Shown piece after piece: positions 9,099 through 17,595 of a stretch of 64,000 bases of DNA (within the stretch, counting starts at the first letter, position 1; every line of letters begins with the position of its first letter). This DNA is from Telluria sp042683405 (lineage in GTDB: Bacteria; Pseudomonadota; Gammaproteobacteria; Burkholderiales; Burkholderiaceae_D): the NCBI RefSeq assembly GCF_042683405.1, contig NZ_JBHUJS010000002.1:186001-250000 (forward strand), in the 5' to 3' direction. Under the pieces are notes generated by a model. It made no database searches. It was not told the origin of the DNA and was given only the letters and a program-made list of their open reading frames with translations. Made by a program: the position numbers and the translations under genes.

Positions 9099-11138
9099 TC
9101 ACCAGTTCAGGTGCAGCGTGAGCCGGGCCGATCGCGGCTCGACCGGGTGGAAGTGGACATCCTCCCGGGGCGCCGCCTCCGCCTTCAGCTGCGAGGCGTA
9201 GAAGTAATCGATCGCCGAATCACGCCGGTTGGCCAGGTTGAAGCCTTCCAGCTCCAGCCGCATCGATTTGTCGATGCGGTAGCCGATCCGCCCGTTCAGG
9301 GTGGCGGTCGCGCCGGAGCGCACGCTGTTGTCCTCGACCAGCGGACGTGGCCCGAAATAACGCAAACGCAAGCTGCCCGACCAGGGCCCCACCTGGTCCA
9401 CGGTGAACGCCAGCTGGCCAATGCCCTCCACCGCTCCGGGAATGTGGTTCCCCGCCGGGTCGCCGCCGCGCGAGCGTGCGCGCGCATACGCCAGATCGAG
9501 ATCGATGGTCAGCCACTTCAGCGGCTTGTAATAGTTGGACAGCTCGATGCCGGTGCGCCGGCTCGGTCGCCCTGCTTCCGTGGTGCCCGCATCGCCCACG
9601 AAGGTCAGCTCCGAGTCGAAGTCCAGCCGGTACACCGACAGCATGGTCTGCAGGCCGCGCAGGTACTCGCTGCGCACGCCGAACTCCATGCCGCGCGAGC
9701 GGATCAGCCCCGGAACGGGATCGGCGGCGGCCAGCGTCCTGGGGTCGATGGTGGTGAGCGTGCCGCGCGCATCGTTGCTGTGGAAGCCCGTGCCCGCGTT
9801 CAGGTATAGCTCGACGGCGGGATCGGCCGCATAGACCAGGCTGAGCGACGGGCTGGCCAAGCTCGTGTCGCTCCGGCCGCTGTTGGCGGCACGGTCGCTG
9901 CGCACGTGGAAGCGGTAATGGTCGCCGCGCACACCGGCCACGGTGCGAAACCGCGGGCTCCAGCTGGTGTGGTTTTCGACGAACACGCCTGCGCTGCTTT
10001 CCACGATATGGTCGGAGCGCGTGGTCGACAGCACTTGCCGCTGGCGCGTGCTGTGCAGGGCGTTGAAGATGTTGTCGTGCTGGACCTGTACGCCGGCGAC
10101 GACATCGCTGCTGGTCTTGCCGATGTGGCCGTGCCAGGTCCGCGTCGCATTCAGGCCCGCAGTGACGCGGCGGTCCGGCTGGCTGAACTGGTCGCCATTC
10201 ACCGGGTCGTCCATGAAGTAGGTGAAGTTTGAATACAGCTCGAGCCGGTTGCGGATGACGTAGGCGGACACCGCGGTGCCGCCCTCATCGCCCGAGCTGC
10301 GCCACAGCGCCGACAGGCTGTAGCGCTCCGCTTCGCCGCCATCGCTGCCGTCGATCGCATCGAAGCGGCCGATCAGGCCTCCTTCGACGGCGCGCTGCGG
10401 GACCTGGTCGGTCGCGTTCCAGCTCCCGCGGTAGGCCATCGCCGTGACGCTGAATCCGTTGCTGGGGGTGCCCTGGCCGTAGCGCAGCACGGCGTTGGTC
10501 TTCTTGTAGTCGTCGCCGCGCGTGAAGGGGCCGTCGTTGCGCGTCAGCTCCAGCGCATACAGCAGGTTGCCCTGCCCTGCCCGCGGCGCGCCGCTCACCA
10601 GGCCGCGGCGGTAGTTTCCATGGCCAGCGGTCAGGCTGGCGCTGCGCGCGGTCCGGTTGGCGTAGGCGATGGCCGCGCTGCCGGCGGGGGCGAAGTCGCC
10701 CGCCTGCGCGGAATACGGACCTTTGCGGAAGTCGAGGCGCCCCACCAGTTCGGGAATCACGAAGTTCATGTCGGTCCAGCCTTGCCCATGCGCGTGGCTG
10801 CGCTGGTTCACCGGCATCCCGTCAAGCGTGGTGCGCAGGTCGGTGCCATGGTCCAGGTTGAAGCCGCGCAGGTAGAACTGGTTGGCCTTGCCTTCTCCGC
10901 TATGCTGGCTCGCGACCAGTCCCGGCATGGCTTCCAGCAGCTCGCCGGGTCGGAACGCGGTGCGCATCTCGAGCTGGCGGCCGGCGATCGTGCCCATGTT
11001 CGCCGAGTCGGCCACGCCCAGCTGGCTGTTGCGGGAGGCGTCCACGAACACGCGGTGCCCGAAAACGTCGTCGGCGTGCGCAAGGGGGTGGGAAAAGGCG
11101 GTGGCGATCGCCAGCGTGATCGGGCTAAGTCGGTGCAT
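9099..11138 (-). CDS. TonB-dependent outer-membrane receptor
   Basis: This protein of about 679 residues begins MHRLSPITLAIATAFSHPLAHA, a signal peptide. The ATG at 11138 is preferred to a TTG at 11162 because it begins directly with that signal. An N-terminal plug domain (about 50-160) contains LLEAMPGLVASQHSGEGKANQFYLRG, split here by the typical FNLDHGTDLR segment. A 22-strand barrel domain follows and ends in LTLHLNW with a terminal aromatic residue. Such receptors import siderophores, metals, sugars or vitamins using TonB energy. The ligand is unknown; no FecI/FecR-type or transporter genes are adjacent. Confidence 0.9.
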   Translation of the reverse strand: MHRLSPITLAIATAFSHPLAHADDVFGHRVFVDASRNSQLGVADSANMGTIAGRQLEMRTAFRPGELLEAMPGLVASQHSGEGKANQFYLRGFNLDHGTDLRTTLDGMPVNQRSHAHGQGWTDMNFVIPELVGRLDFRKGPYSAQAGDFAPAGSAAIAYANRTARSASLTAGHGNYRRGLVSGAPRAGQGNLLYALELTRNDGPFTRGDDYKKTNAVLRYGQGTPSNGFSVTAMAYRGSWNATDQVPQRAVEGGLIGRFDAIDGSDGGEAERYSLSALWRSSGDEGGTAVSAYVIRNRLELYSNFTYFMDDPVNGDQFSQPDRRVTAGLNATRTWHGHIGKTSSDVVAGVQVQHDNIFNALHSTRQRQVLSTTRSDHIVESSAGVFVENHTSWSPRFRTVAGVRGDHYRFHVRSDRAANSGRSDTSLASPSLSLVYAADPAVELYLNAGTGFHSNDARGTLTTIDPRTLAAADPVPGLIRSRGMEFGVRSEYLRGLQTMLSVYRLDFDSELTFVGDAGTTEAGRPSRRTGIELSNYYKPLKWLTIDLDLAYARARSRGGDPAGNHIPGAVEGIGQLAFTVDQVGPWSGSLRLRYFGPRPLVEDNSVRSGATATLNGRIGYRIDKSMRLELEGFNLANRRDSAIDYFYASQLKAEAAPREDVHFHPVEPRSARLTLHLNW

Positions 11139-11203
11139 GTGTCGGATCTCGGGAATCCGCAAGTATGCCCGTCAACGCGCGGAATCCAAAGTCTTGACAG
11201 CGT

Positions 11204-11228
11204 AAAAACCGGCCCTCGCGGGGCCGGT
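11204..11228 (-). terminator. Rho-independent terminator of the lipoprotein gene
   Basis: An 8-bp GC-rich stem ACCGGCCC / GGGCCGGT is followed, in the minus direction, by five T. It lies just past the stop codon of the minus-strand gene starting at 11790. Confidence 0.85.
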
Positions 11229-11238
11229 GGGGGATGCG

Positions 11239-11790
11239 TCAGAAAATCTTGGAAGGCCAGCGTTCGTCGACCATGTCGCGGCCGGTGCAGCGTGCGGGAT
11301 CGAGCAGCTGTTTGCTCTGCACGCCGCGGCAGCCCCATACCAGCGCGCCGCTGGCATTGGCGTACTGGTCCCAGTCGGCTGCTTCGACGGGGATTGGCGG
11401 TGCCGGCGGTGCCGGCGGCACATCGATGCTGATGTCGATATAGGTCTCGCGGCTGCCGCGGCCGTGGTGGTGATGTCCGTAGTCCTCGTCCTTGCTGCTG
11501 GCGGCGGCTGCGACGATTGCCGCGCCCACCAGCACGCCCGCGCCGATGGCCAGGTTCTGGTTGTCGACGATGGCTTTGCAATCGGCTTCGTTCACGCCGC
11601 GCATGCGCAGTTCCGAGCGCAGGGCGTCCTGGAAGTCGGGGTCAAGCCGTGCTTCGTCCCCGGCCAGGGTGCGGCAGATTTCCGCATTGCCGACGGCGAC
11701 AGGATCCGCGTAGAAGCTGCTGCGCGATGTGGCGCAACCCGTGAGCATGGTCAGCAGCAGGATTCCCGCAACCACCTTATTTGTTTTCAT
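11239..11790 (-). CDS. Putative lipoprotein of unknown function
   Basis: This protein of about 183 residues begins MKTNKVVAGILLLTMLTGCA, a lipoprotein signal with lipobox LTGC, so the mature N-terminal Cys should be acylated. A hydrophobic Ala/Val/Gly stretch (about 85-98) is followed by a His-rich patch (GHHHHGRG) and a Pro-rich segment. Four further cysteines are present. I do not recognise a named family. GAGGAA upstream supports this ATG; a GTG one codon earlier is possible. It has its own terminator and diverges from the CSS-EAL gene. Confidence 0.75.
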   Translation of the reverse strand: MKTNKVVAGILLLTMLTGCATSRSSFYADPVAVGNAEICRTLAGDEARLDPDFQDALRSELRMRGVNEADCKAIVDNQNLAIGAGVLVGAAIVAAAASSKDEDYGHHHHGRGSRETYIDISIDVPPAPPAPPIPVEAADWDQYANASGALVWGCRGVQSKQLLDPARCTGRDMVDERWPSKIF

Positions 11791-11898
11791 CACTTCCTCT
11801 GTCGTGTCAATGCGACCAATGCCGCGATGACTGGATGCTATGGCCCCGCTTACCGGCTGTAAAGCATTTTGCCACCATCGGTCAAAATGTAGCGGAAA

Positions 11899-11917
11899 TT
11901 GCTACCTCAAGTAGCAA
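11899..11917. promoter_or_regulatory. Inverted repeat in the lipoprotein / EAL intergenic region
   Basis: TTGCTAC and GTAGCAA are separated by 5 nt (CTCAA). It lies in the 209-bp divergent intergenic region and could be an operator or a leader hairpin. There is no further support. Confidence 0.3.
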
Positions 11918-11999
11918 CAACAGGCTACCGAAGCCGGCGGGAAACGAACCGCGTCGCCCGGGTCGTACCAGTATCATTCATTACAGACTCGACAATACA

Positions 12000-13553
12000 A
12001 TGAATAAATCAGCTGCCTTCGCCCTCACCCTGGTGGTGGCCACCCTTGCGATCGGCGTGCCCATCTGGTTCGCAGTCGAAGAGTCCCGGCAGCAGGGACT
12101 TCGCGTGGAGACCGAGCGCGTCCAGACGTACGCCAGGGACGTGCTGTACCGGTCGGACTCGACTGCGGACCAGATATCGCGCGCCATCCTCAAACTGCGG
12201 GGCTTGTCCGGCCGAGCCCCGTGTTCCGACGCGGGCATTGCCATGATGCGCGAGGTCGATCTTGCATCCAGCTACATCCAGGCGTTCGGGCACGTCGTTG
12301 GCGACCAGCTGATGTGCTCATCGCTCGGAACGCCCGATGAGCCCTGGCTGCTCGGGCCCGCAGATATCAGGACTCCCGCAGGGGCATCGATACGGGCCAA
12401 CGTGAGGTTTCCGTTTGCCCCCAACAGCAGCTTCATCGTCATCGAACAGCAGGGCTTTGCCGGCGTCATTCACAAGGACCTGCCGATCGATACCACCACG
12501 AACGAGAAGGACGTTGCGCTGGCGATCTTTTCGCTGTTCCGCCCTATCCCGCTCAGCGCCCGCGGCACAATCGACCCGGGCTGGATCTCCCGGTTGCAGG
12601 GCCGTGCCGATATCACGTTTTCCGATGGCGACCACATCGTGGCCATCGTCAGGTCCAGGCGCTATCAGACTGCCGCGCTGGCGGCGATACCGATCTCCTA
12701 CGCCGAGGCGCGCACGGTCGAGGCCGCCAAGCGCCTGGTGCCGATCGGGCTGATCGCCGGCATCGTGCTGACGCTCGCCATCCTTCAACTGGCACGCTCG
12801 CAACTGGCGCTCCCTGCGGCCATCAAGGCTGGCCTCAAGCGCGACGAGTTCTACCTGGTTTACCAGCCGATCGTGGAGCTGGGTTCGGGCAGATGCGTCG
12901 GCGCAGAGGCGCTGATGCGCTGGCTCCGCCCGGCCGGCGAGGTGGTGGGACCGGACTTGTTCATCCCCATTGCAGAACAGACCGGACTGGTGCGACGGCT
13001 TACGGCACGCGTGCTGCACCTGGCAGCGGCCGACCTGGGAGATATATTCAGCAGGCACCCTGGCTTCCACGTTGCCGTCAACCTGTCCCAGGCGGACTTG
13101 CATTCGGCCGAGACGCCGGGCATGCTGGCCGACTTCCTGATCCGCACAAAGGCGGGGCCGTGCAATCTGATTATCGAAGCCACCGAGCGTGGCTTCCTCG
13201 AAGTGAACGTGGCGCGCGAGATCATGGCCGCGATCCGCGCGCAGGGCATCGGCATCGCGATCGACGATTTCGGCACCGGCTATTCCAGCCTGTCGTACCT
13301 GCAGACCTTCGACCTGGACTACCTGAAGATCGACAAGTCCTTCGTCGAAGCGATCGGCACGGAATCGCCCACCAGCCACGTGATCGAGCACATCATCGAG
13401 ATGGCGAAATCGCTGCGGCTCGACATGATCGCCGAAGGCGTGGAAACCGAAGCGCAGGCGCAATACCTGCGCGAACGCGGCGTCCAGTACGCGCAGGGCT
13501 GGCTGTTCGGGCGGCCGGCGCCGTTCTTCGACATCACGCGCCTGCTGGAATAA
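12000..13553 (+). CDS. CSS-motif EAL phosphodiesterase
   Basis: This 517-residue protein begins MNKSAAFALTLVVATLAIGV, a first transmembrane helix. A periplasmic CSS-motif domain (about 30-240) follows with paired cysteines at Cys75 (PCSD) and Cys106 (MCSS), then a second helix (about 243-263) and a cytoplasmic EAL domain (about 270-517). Catalytic motifs are intact: EALMRW (Glu303), DDFGTGYSSL and the late EGVE. The family (E. coli PdeC type) degrades c-di-GMP and is controlled by periplasmic disulfide state. A longer frame to 11781 exists, but ATG 12000 begins the first helix; the Shine-Dalgarno here is weak. Confidence 0.92.
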   Translation: MNKSAAFALTLVVATLAIGVPIWFAVEESRQQGLRVETERVQTYARDVLYRSDSTADQISRAILKLRGLSGRAPCSDAGIAMMREVDLASSYIQAFGHVVGDQLMCSSLGTPDEPWLLGPADIRTPAGASIRANVRFPFAPNSSFIVIEQQGFAGVIHKDLPIDTTTNEKDVALAIFSLFRPIPLSARGTIDPGWISRLQGRADITFSDGDHIVAIVRSRRYQTAALAAIPISYAEARTVEAAKRLVPIGLIAGIVLTLAILQLARSQLALPAAIKAGLKRDEFYLVYQPIVELGSGRCVGAEALMRWLRPAGEVVGPDLFIPIAEQTGLVRRLTARVLHLAAADLGDIFSRHPGFHVAVNLSQADLHSAETPGMLADFLIRTKAGPCNLIIEATERGFLEVNVAREIMAAIRAQGIGIAIDDFGTGYSSLSYLQTFDLDYLKIDKSFVEAIGTESPTSHVIEHIIEMAKSLRLDMIAEGVETEAQAQYLRERGVQYAQGWLFGRPAPFFDITRLLE

Positions 13554-13591
13554 TCCGCAGCGTCACGTCAACGATTCCGCAGAAAACAAAA

Positions 13592-13611
13592 AAGCCACCC
13601 GAGGGTGGCTT
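13592..13611 (+). terminator. Terminator after the CSS-EAL gene
   Basis: A 9-bp stem AAGCCACCC / GGGTGGCTT has a 2-nt tip. It ends the last backbone gene before the island and is followed within 8 bp by the left attachment repeat. Confidence 0.75.
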
Positions 13612-13618
13612 CTTCGTT

Positions 13619-13684
<66 letters not shown>

Positions 13685-13898
13685 CGAAACCAACTTCAAT
13701 ATTCACTGAAAAATCAATCACTTGCACCGCTTGCCAGCGATACGTAACCAACCCTGTCCACTCACGGCACATCCGAGCCTCTGGCTTCCACGTCACGTTC
13801 TCGTCACACCGAACCTGGGGGCCAGCGACAACGCCGAGGCAGCTCAACCCAACGCAATGGCGGCTTTTTCTTGATGACGCACTTTACGCAAATCGTAT

Positions 13899-13908
13899 CG
13901 GTATACCG
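13899..13908. promoter_or_regulatory. Palindrome upstream of the kfrA-like gene
   Basis: CGGTATACCG is a perfect 10-bp palindrome 33 bp before the ATG at 13942. KfrA proteins repress their own promoter, so this is a candidate operator. That is inference from position only. Confidence 0.35.
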
Positions 13909-13941
13909 GAATGCCGAACGTTACGGAATAGGAGATCAATC

Positions 13942-14847
13942 ATGGGACGTACATCAATGCTCACCTACGAGCAGGTCATCACCTCGGTGGATTCTCTCCG
14001 GGCGCAGGGGATCAAGCCCACCGTCGACCGAGTCTGGAAGGATCTCGGCAACGTCGGAAGCAAGGGAACAGTTCACAAGCTGGTTAAGCGATACCTCGCT
14101 GAACTCGACGAAACACAAAAGCCTCCCCAAAGTCTGCGTATGCTGCCCCTTGAAATCAAAGCCAGCATCTTTGCCTTCGCCGATCAATCAGCGAGCACTG
14201 CTCGCGAAGCGGTTGCCCACGAGCTGCTGGAAGCCAAACAAGAAGCGGCCACGCTGGCCGAAGAAAGCATTCGCCTGGATGCTGAATTGGCGTATCTACG
14301 TGCGCAGCTAGCGCAAACAGATGCCGATCGCGCGACTATCTCCGGACGTGCTTTGCAGCTCGAAGCTGAATTGGCTGCGGCCCGCGCAGAGAGGGTGGCA
14401 GAGCGAGCGCTCCTCGACCAGGCACGCAATGAACTTGCCCGAGCAGAACAGCAACTCCAAGCGGCCACTGCATTGGAAGAAGAGCTACGAGATCTCCGTG
14501 CCGAGCGCGACATCCGGCGCGATGCTTGTGTCGACGCCGAGCGGAAGTCCGCAGTGCTCGAAGTGAAGCACGCGCAGGCTGAGGCACAGCTCGCGGAAAA
14601 GAAGGACTTGCTGGCCCGGATGCATGAGAGCTGCGCTCGCCTCGAAGAGAGGAACCGTGAACTACAGGAGGATCTGGACAGCGAGCGGCAAAAGACTGCC
14701 GCTTTGGAGCGAGACTTGGCTGTCCAGATGGCACTCGAGGAAAATCGCGCCCGCGTCACGACAGGCGCGAAAAAGCGACAGTTCAAGCAGGTCGACATGT
14801 TCGCGGACACCAGCGGGCCGGCGCTGGAGGTGACGATGAACGACTGA
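13942..14847 (+). CDS. KfrA-like DNA-binding coiled-coil protein
   Basis: The 301-residue protein has an N-terminal KfrA-type DNA-binding domain (about 5-60; LTYEQVITSVDSLRAQG, then VWKDLGNVGSKGTVHKLVKRY). A continuous coiled coil rich in Ala, Glu, Arg and Leu follows (about 75-265) and a short basic tail ends the protein. The plasmid protein KfrA is an autoregulator that forms a filament-like coat and supports plasmid stability. On islands, homologues lie near an end and may regulate or stabilise the element. It is the first gene inside the left boundary and reads into the island. GGAG precedes the ATG by about 10 nt. Confidence 0.8.
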   Translation: MGRTSMLTYEQVITSVDSLRAQGIKPTVDRVWKDLGNVGSKGTVHKLVKRYLAELDETQKPPQSLRMLPLEIKASIFAFADQSASTAREAVAHELLEAKQEAATLAEESIRLDAELAYLRAQLAQTDADRATISGRALQLEAELAAARAERVAERALLDQARNELARAEQQLQAATALEEELRDLRAERDIRRDACVDAERKSAVLEVKHAQAEAQLAEKKDLLARMHESCARLEERNRELQEDLDSERQKTAALERDLAVQMALEENRARVTTGAKKRQFKQVDMFADTSGPALEVTMND

Positions 14848-14896
14848 CGAGTGCCAGGCACCCTGTCCTGCCCGGGCCAATGGCAGGTGCCGCCTA

Positions 14897-15244
14897 TTAG
14901 GTTGAATCGCCCGTTTCGATCGACAACAGGTCTCTTGTCGACGCGAGCAGTGCGTGGCGCCCCGCCTCTGAAAGTTGGGAATAGCCGAGGATGATTTCCG
15001 CCAAGCCGTCATCATCGCAATACAGGAATGCCGTAGGGATGCGGAGTACCTCTGCAAGCGATGAGGCAAACCGATGGGAAGGCTCATGAATGCCGCTCTC
15101 GTATCGGCTGATACGCGCGCTGCTCGAAGACTCCTCGAGACCGGCGAGGACACCAAGCACGTCCTGTGGGAGCTGATGGCGCTCTCGCGCCTGCCGCAAT
15201 CTGCGGCCAAAGACAGTTGGAGGTGGATTAGAGCGCGGCGGCAT
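14897..15244 (-). CDS. XRE-family transcriptional regulator
   Basis: This 115-residue protein has an HTH_XRE domain over about residues 11-75 (FGRRLRQARERHQLPQDVLG ... ISRYESGIHEPS). The C-terminal 40 residues are helical and contain no sensor domain I recognise. It is divergent from the YkgJ-like gene at 15344, with 99 bp between the two starts. That gap holds an inverted repeat that is a good operator candidate. Small XRE repressors commonly control island or defence genes. Confidence 0.85.
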   Translation of the reverse strand: MPPRSNPPPTVFGRRLRQARERHQLPQDVLGVLAGLEESSSSARISRYESGIHEPSHRFASSLAEVLRIPTAFLYCDDDGLAEIILGYSQLSEAGRHALLASTRDLLSIETGDST

Positions 15245-15277
15245 CTTTCGATAATCGTAGATTTCCTAGCGACGGTC

Positions 15278-15294
15278 TCTACGAATAACGTAGA
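15278..15294. promoter_or_regulatory. Candidate operator of the XRE regulator
   Basis: TCTACG and CGTAGA form a perfect inverted repeat separated by 5 nt. A further half-site, ATCGTAGA, lies at 15254-15261 next to the XRE start. Both sit in the divergent promoter region, as expected for autoregulation with control of the neighbour. Confidence 0.5.
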
Positions 15295-15343
15295 ATTGCG
15301 AGCTGCCGACAGCGCATTCCTATCCACCCACCGGACTTCAAAC

Positions 15344-15898
15344 ATGAAACGCAGCAAGAAGTTAATCGATCTATTATCCGATCCCCAGCTCAACGAAGTG
15401 CTCCTGATGGAGCGGCTGGACCGCATCTCCACAGAAAACTCGAGCGTCAAGGTTCGGAGAGCAAAGATCATAAAAGCAGTCGACCAAGTGGGAGAACTGT
15501 TGGCGCCGCACGTCACGTGCCGGCCCGGGTGCGTTACCTGCTGCCACGGGCCGGTTCTAATCCAGGAGCACGAAGCGAAGCGACTGGCCGAGGTCACAAA
15601 TAGAAAAATGGTTCCCGTGTCACACCATTCCCCCGTGCAATACCTTGCCTTGGCGGGGGAACGCCATTCCAGGCCATGTCCATTTCTAAAAGATGACTTG
15701 TGTTCTGTATACCCGCATCGTCCACTTCGATGCCGCACTCATCACACAACCAATAAGAACCCGAAGCAGTGCTCAACCAAGGCATTCGAAGGTGGACGAG
15801 GCGTTGTTGTGCATCCCATCGCGCTGGAAGGGATTTATCTCGGCGACTGGAACGGCGACGATCCCTGGGGATCGATCCATGAGTTCTTCCCGGACTAG
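15344..15898 (+). CDS. YkgJ-family cysteine-cluster protein
   Basis: This 184-residue protein begins MKRSKKLIDLL at ATG 15344. A cysteine cluster is visible as CRPGCVTCC near residues 59-67, followed by CPFL, CSVYPHRPLRCR and one more Cys. This is the pattern of the YkgJ/CxxCxxCC family (PF03692), thought to bind zinc or an iron-sulfur cluster. Its biochemical role is unknown. The frame is open upstream to 15074, but that stretch overlaps the divergent regulator and has no family match. Its pairing with the XRE gene suggests that it is the regulated partner. Confidence 0.75.
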   Translation: MKRSKKLIDLLSDPQLNEVLLMERLDRISTENSSVKVRRAKIIKAVDQVGELLAPHVTCRPGCVTCCHGPVLIQEHEAKRLAEVTNRKMVPVSHHSPVQYLALAGERHSRPCPFLKDDLCSVYPHRPLRCRTHHTTNKNPKQCSTKAFEGGRGVVVHPIALEGIYLGDWNGDDPWGSIHEFFPD

Positions 15899-16078
15899 CA
15901 AGTCCGGCAGCTCCCGCTGGCCCAGCTACGATCGCTCTGTTGCCTTCCTCTGGCCGATCACCCCCGCAGTACTGCCGCCGGCATTATTGGACCAGCGCCG
16001 GATGAAAATCCGCGCACGCTCGCTAATGCCTCAGAAGCTGCACACGCGCACGCGGCGCCAGCCGTGTGCTCTCCATCT

Positions 16079-16190
16079 GACTGCCGGCGCAGCGCGGCTG
16101 CAAGCGGCCGCAGGCCGCGCGCATCGTACCTCTGACTACTGGCGAAGCACAGCCGCAAGCGGCGACGGGCCGCGCGCGCCGTAGCACCAT
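16079..16190. repeat. Diverged copies of the 52-bp repeat family
   Basis: Two units, starting near 16079 and 16134, share the CTGAC-x-x-C-x-GGCG-x-AGC start and the GCAAGCGGC core of the main array, but are diverged and about 55 bp long. Confidence 0.5.
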
Positions 16191-16255
16191 CCCCTGGCGT
16201 AGCGCAGCCGGTCGCGCGCCAGCGCGACCTTGTCGACCATATTGGCTTTTGACTT

Positions 16256-16413
16256 GGCAGTAACGGCGGGGCGCGAGACATAAGGTCTCTTATGTCTACC
16301 CGAAGGGCGCGGAGCGATCCGGACACCGAGCCAACTCTGTTGGCGAATGTCCGGATTGGACATAAGGGCACCTTATGTGAAATCGCGCAGCGATTTCCCC
16401 CGCCGTTACTGCC
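16256..16413. mobile_element. 158-bp palindromic element, possible MITE
   Basis: The ends are a perfect 15-bp inverted repeat (GGCAGTAACGGCGGG at 16256-16270 and its complement at 16399-16413). Each arm carries an inner palindrome of the form ACATAAG...CTTATGT, and the right arm also has AAATCGC...GCGATTT. CTT flanks both ends and may be a 3-bp target duplication. There is no coding capacity. It could be a miniature transposable element or a large structured-RNA element. Confidence 0.5.
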
Positions 16414-16421
16414 CTTCCTCT

Positions 16422-16694
16422 GACCACCGGCGAAGCCGGCCGCAGTGCCGCAGGCACTGCGCTCTTCCCTCTGACTTCCGGCGGAGCGCGGCCGCAAGCG
16501 CCGCAGGCGCGACGCCCCTCAACTGACTTCCGGCGGAGCGCGGCCGCAAGCGCCGCAGGCGCGACGCCTGTCAACTGACTTCCGGCGCAGCGCGGCCGCA
16601 AGCGCCGCAGGCGCGAAGCCTGTGAACTGGCTTCCGGCGGAGCGCGGCCGTAAGCGCCCGCAGACGCGAAGCCTGTCAACTGGCTTCCGGCGGA
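16422..16694. repeat. 52-bp tandem repeat array (left array)
   Basis: Units begin near 16422, 16473, 16525, 16577, 16629 and 16682 and match the pattern CTGACTTCCGGCGGAGCGCG followed by GCCGCAAGCGCCGCAGGCG and CGACGCCTGTCAA. The spacing is 51-53 bp. Each full unit can fold CAGGCG-CGA-CGCCTG and GCGCC-GCA-GGCGC hairpins. Since 52 is not divisible by three, the array is not coding. Confidence 0.85.
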
Positions 16695-16750
16695 TTTCTC
16701 CATCGGCTGAGTCTCAGCCCAAACGAGCAGGACAACCAGAGGAGATCCAC

Positions 16751-17466
16751 ATGACGATGCAATCGAAATTGGCGGGTGCGGCAGCGCTGCTGTGCGCCCC
16801 GGTGCTGGCGGCGATGGCTCAGCGCCACGGCAGGCTGCCACTGCGGGACGGCCGGGGCAGCATCGCCACCGCCCGGCGTGCCGCCACCGCCGCCCGGCGT
16901 GCCACCTCCGTCCGGGGTGCTGCCGCCGCCGGTGTTGCCGCTACCCGGATTGCTGCCACCGCCGCCCGGATCGCCGCCGCCGGGTACTGCCTCCACCGCC
17001 GGGCTGCTGGGGAGCCAGCTGCGCGCCGGGACCGCCGCCTCTGGCTGGCCGCAGCCCACGGGGTGTACAGCGCTGCCACGCACCCGGGCCCGGCTGGAGC
17101 GCGCCGCAGCGCCTCGACGGCGGCACCGCCACGATGGCACCGAGCGTGCAGGTGGCGCTCGCTGCGGGCGGGCGCGCCGTGGCGGTTTGGTCCGAACTGG
17201 TCAGCGAGAAGGCGACGGCCGGCAGCGTCTGATGGCTCGAGCCGCCCGAGGGCGCGCGGCCGGACCAGCTCGACAAGCTGGTCGACACGGTCGAACGCTG
17301 CTGGCACCTGGCGCCGCGCCTGTACCTGAGCTGCCAGGACATGGCGTCGCATGGCCCGGCCAGGCCGCTGCCGGCGGCGCTGCAGGATGCGCTGGCGAAG
17401 GTCGCCAGCCCCCGCCAGATGTGGAATCCCGGTCGCCAGGCGCTCGACGCGGACAGCCCTTCCTAG
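16751..17466 (+). pseudogene. Decayed gene for a secreted Pro-rich protein
   Basis: GAGGAGATCCAC precedes ATG 16751, which opens a clear signal peptide (MTMQSKLAGAAALLCAPVLA). The coherent sequence then moves to a second frame (a Pro/Gly-rich stretch with repeated PPPGVPPP, about 16860-17000) and to a third frame that reads QVALAAGGRAVAVWSELVSE, hits TGA at 17230, and continues WLEPPEGARPDQLDKLVDTV to a TAG at 17464. At least two frameshifts plus one stop codon are needed to explain this. I do not recognise the family; the start and signal suggest that an exported protein was once made. Confidence 0.6.
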
Positions 17467-17595
17467 TCGCGCCTGGCGCCGCCTGACGCCACGCTAGTGC
17501 CCTCATGCCGAACACGGAGCGCGCCCTCTGATATTTTGGGCCGCGTGAGTTCCTGATGGTAACATTGCGATCATTACCACTACGTTAATGCCTCC

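Larger units (their letters stand above)
15899..16750. other. Gene-free 0.85-kb stretch filled with repeats
   Basis: No credible gene is seen. The stretch holds a degenerate pair of the 52-bp-type repeat, a 158-bp palindromic element and a 52-bp tandem array (each listed separately). Long frames on both strands are by-products of the GC-rich repeats, whose period is not a multiple of three. Confidence 0.7.

Noticed and set aside
15958..16841. Minus-strand frames of 179 and 181 codons with repeated peptides such as LRRLRPRCAGSQL
   Set aside because: They are translations of a repeat with a 52-bp period, so the frame shifts each unit; no start signal is present.
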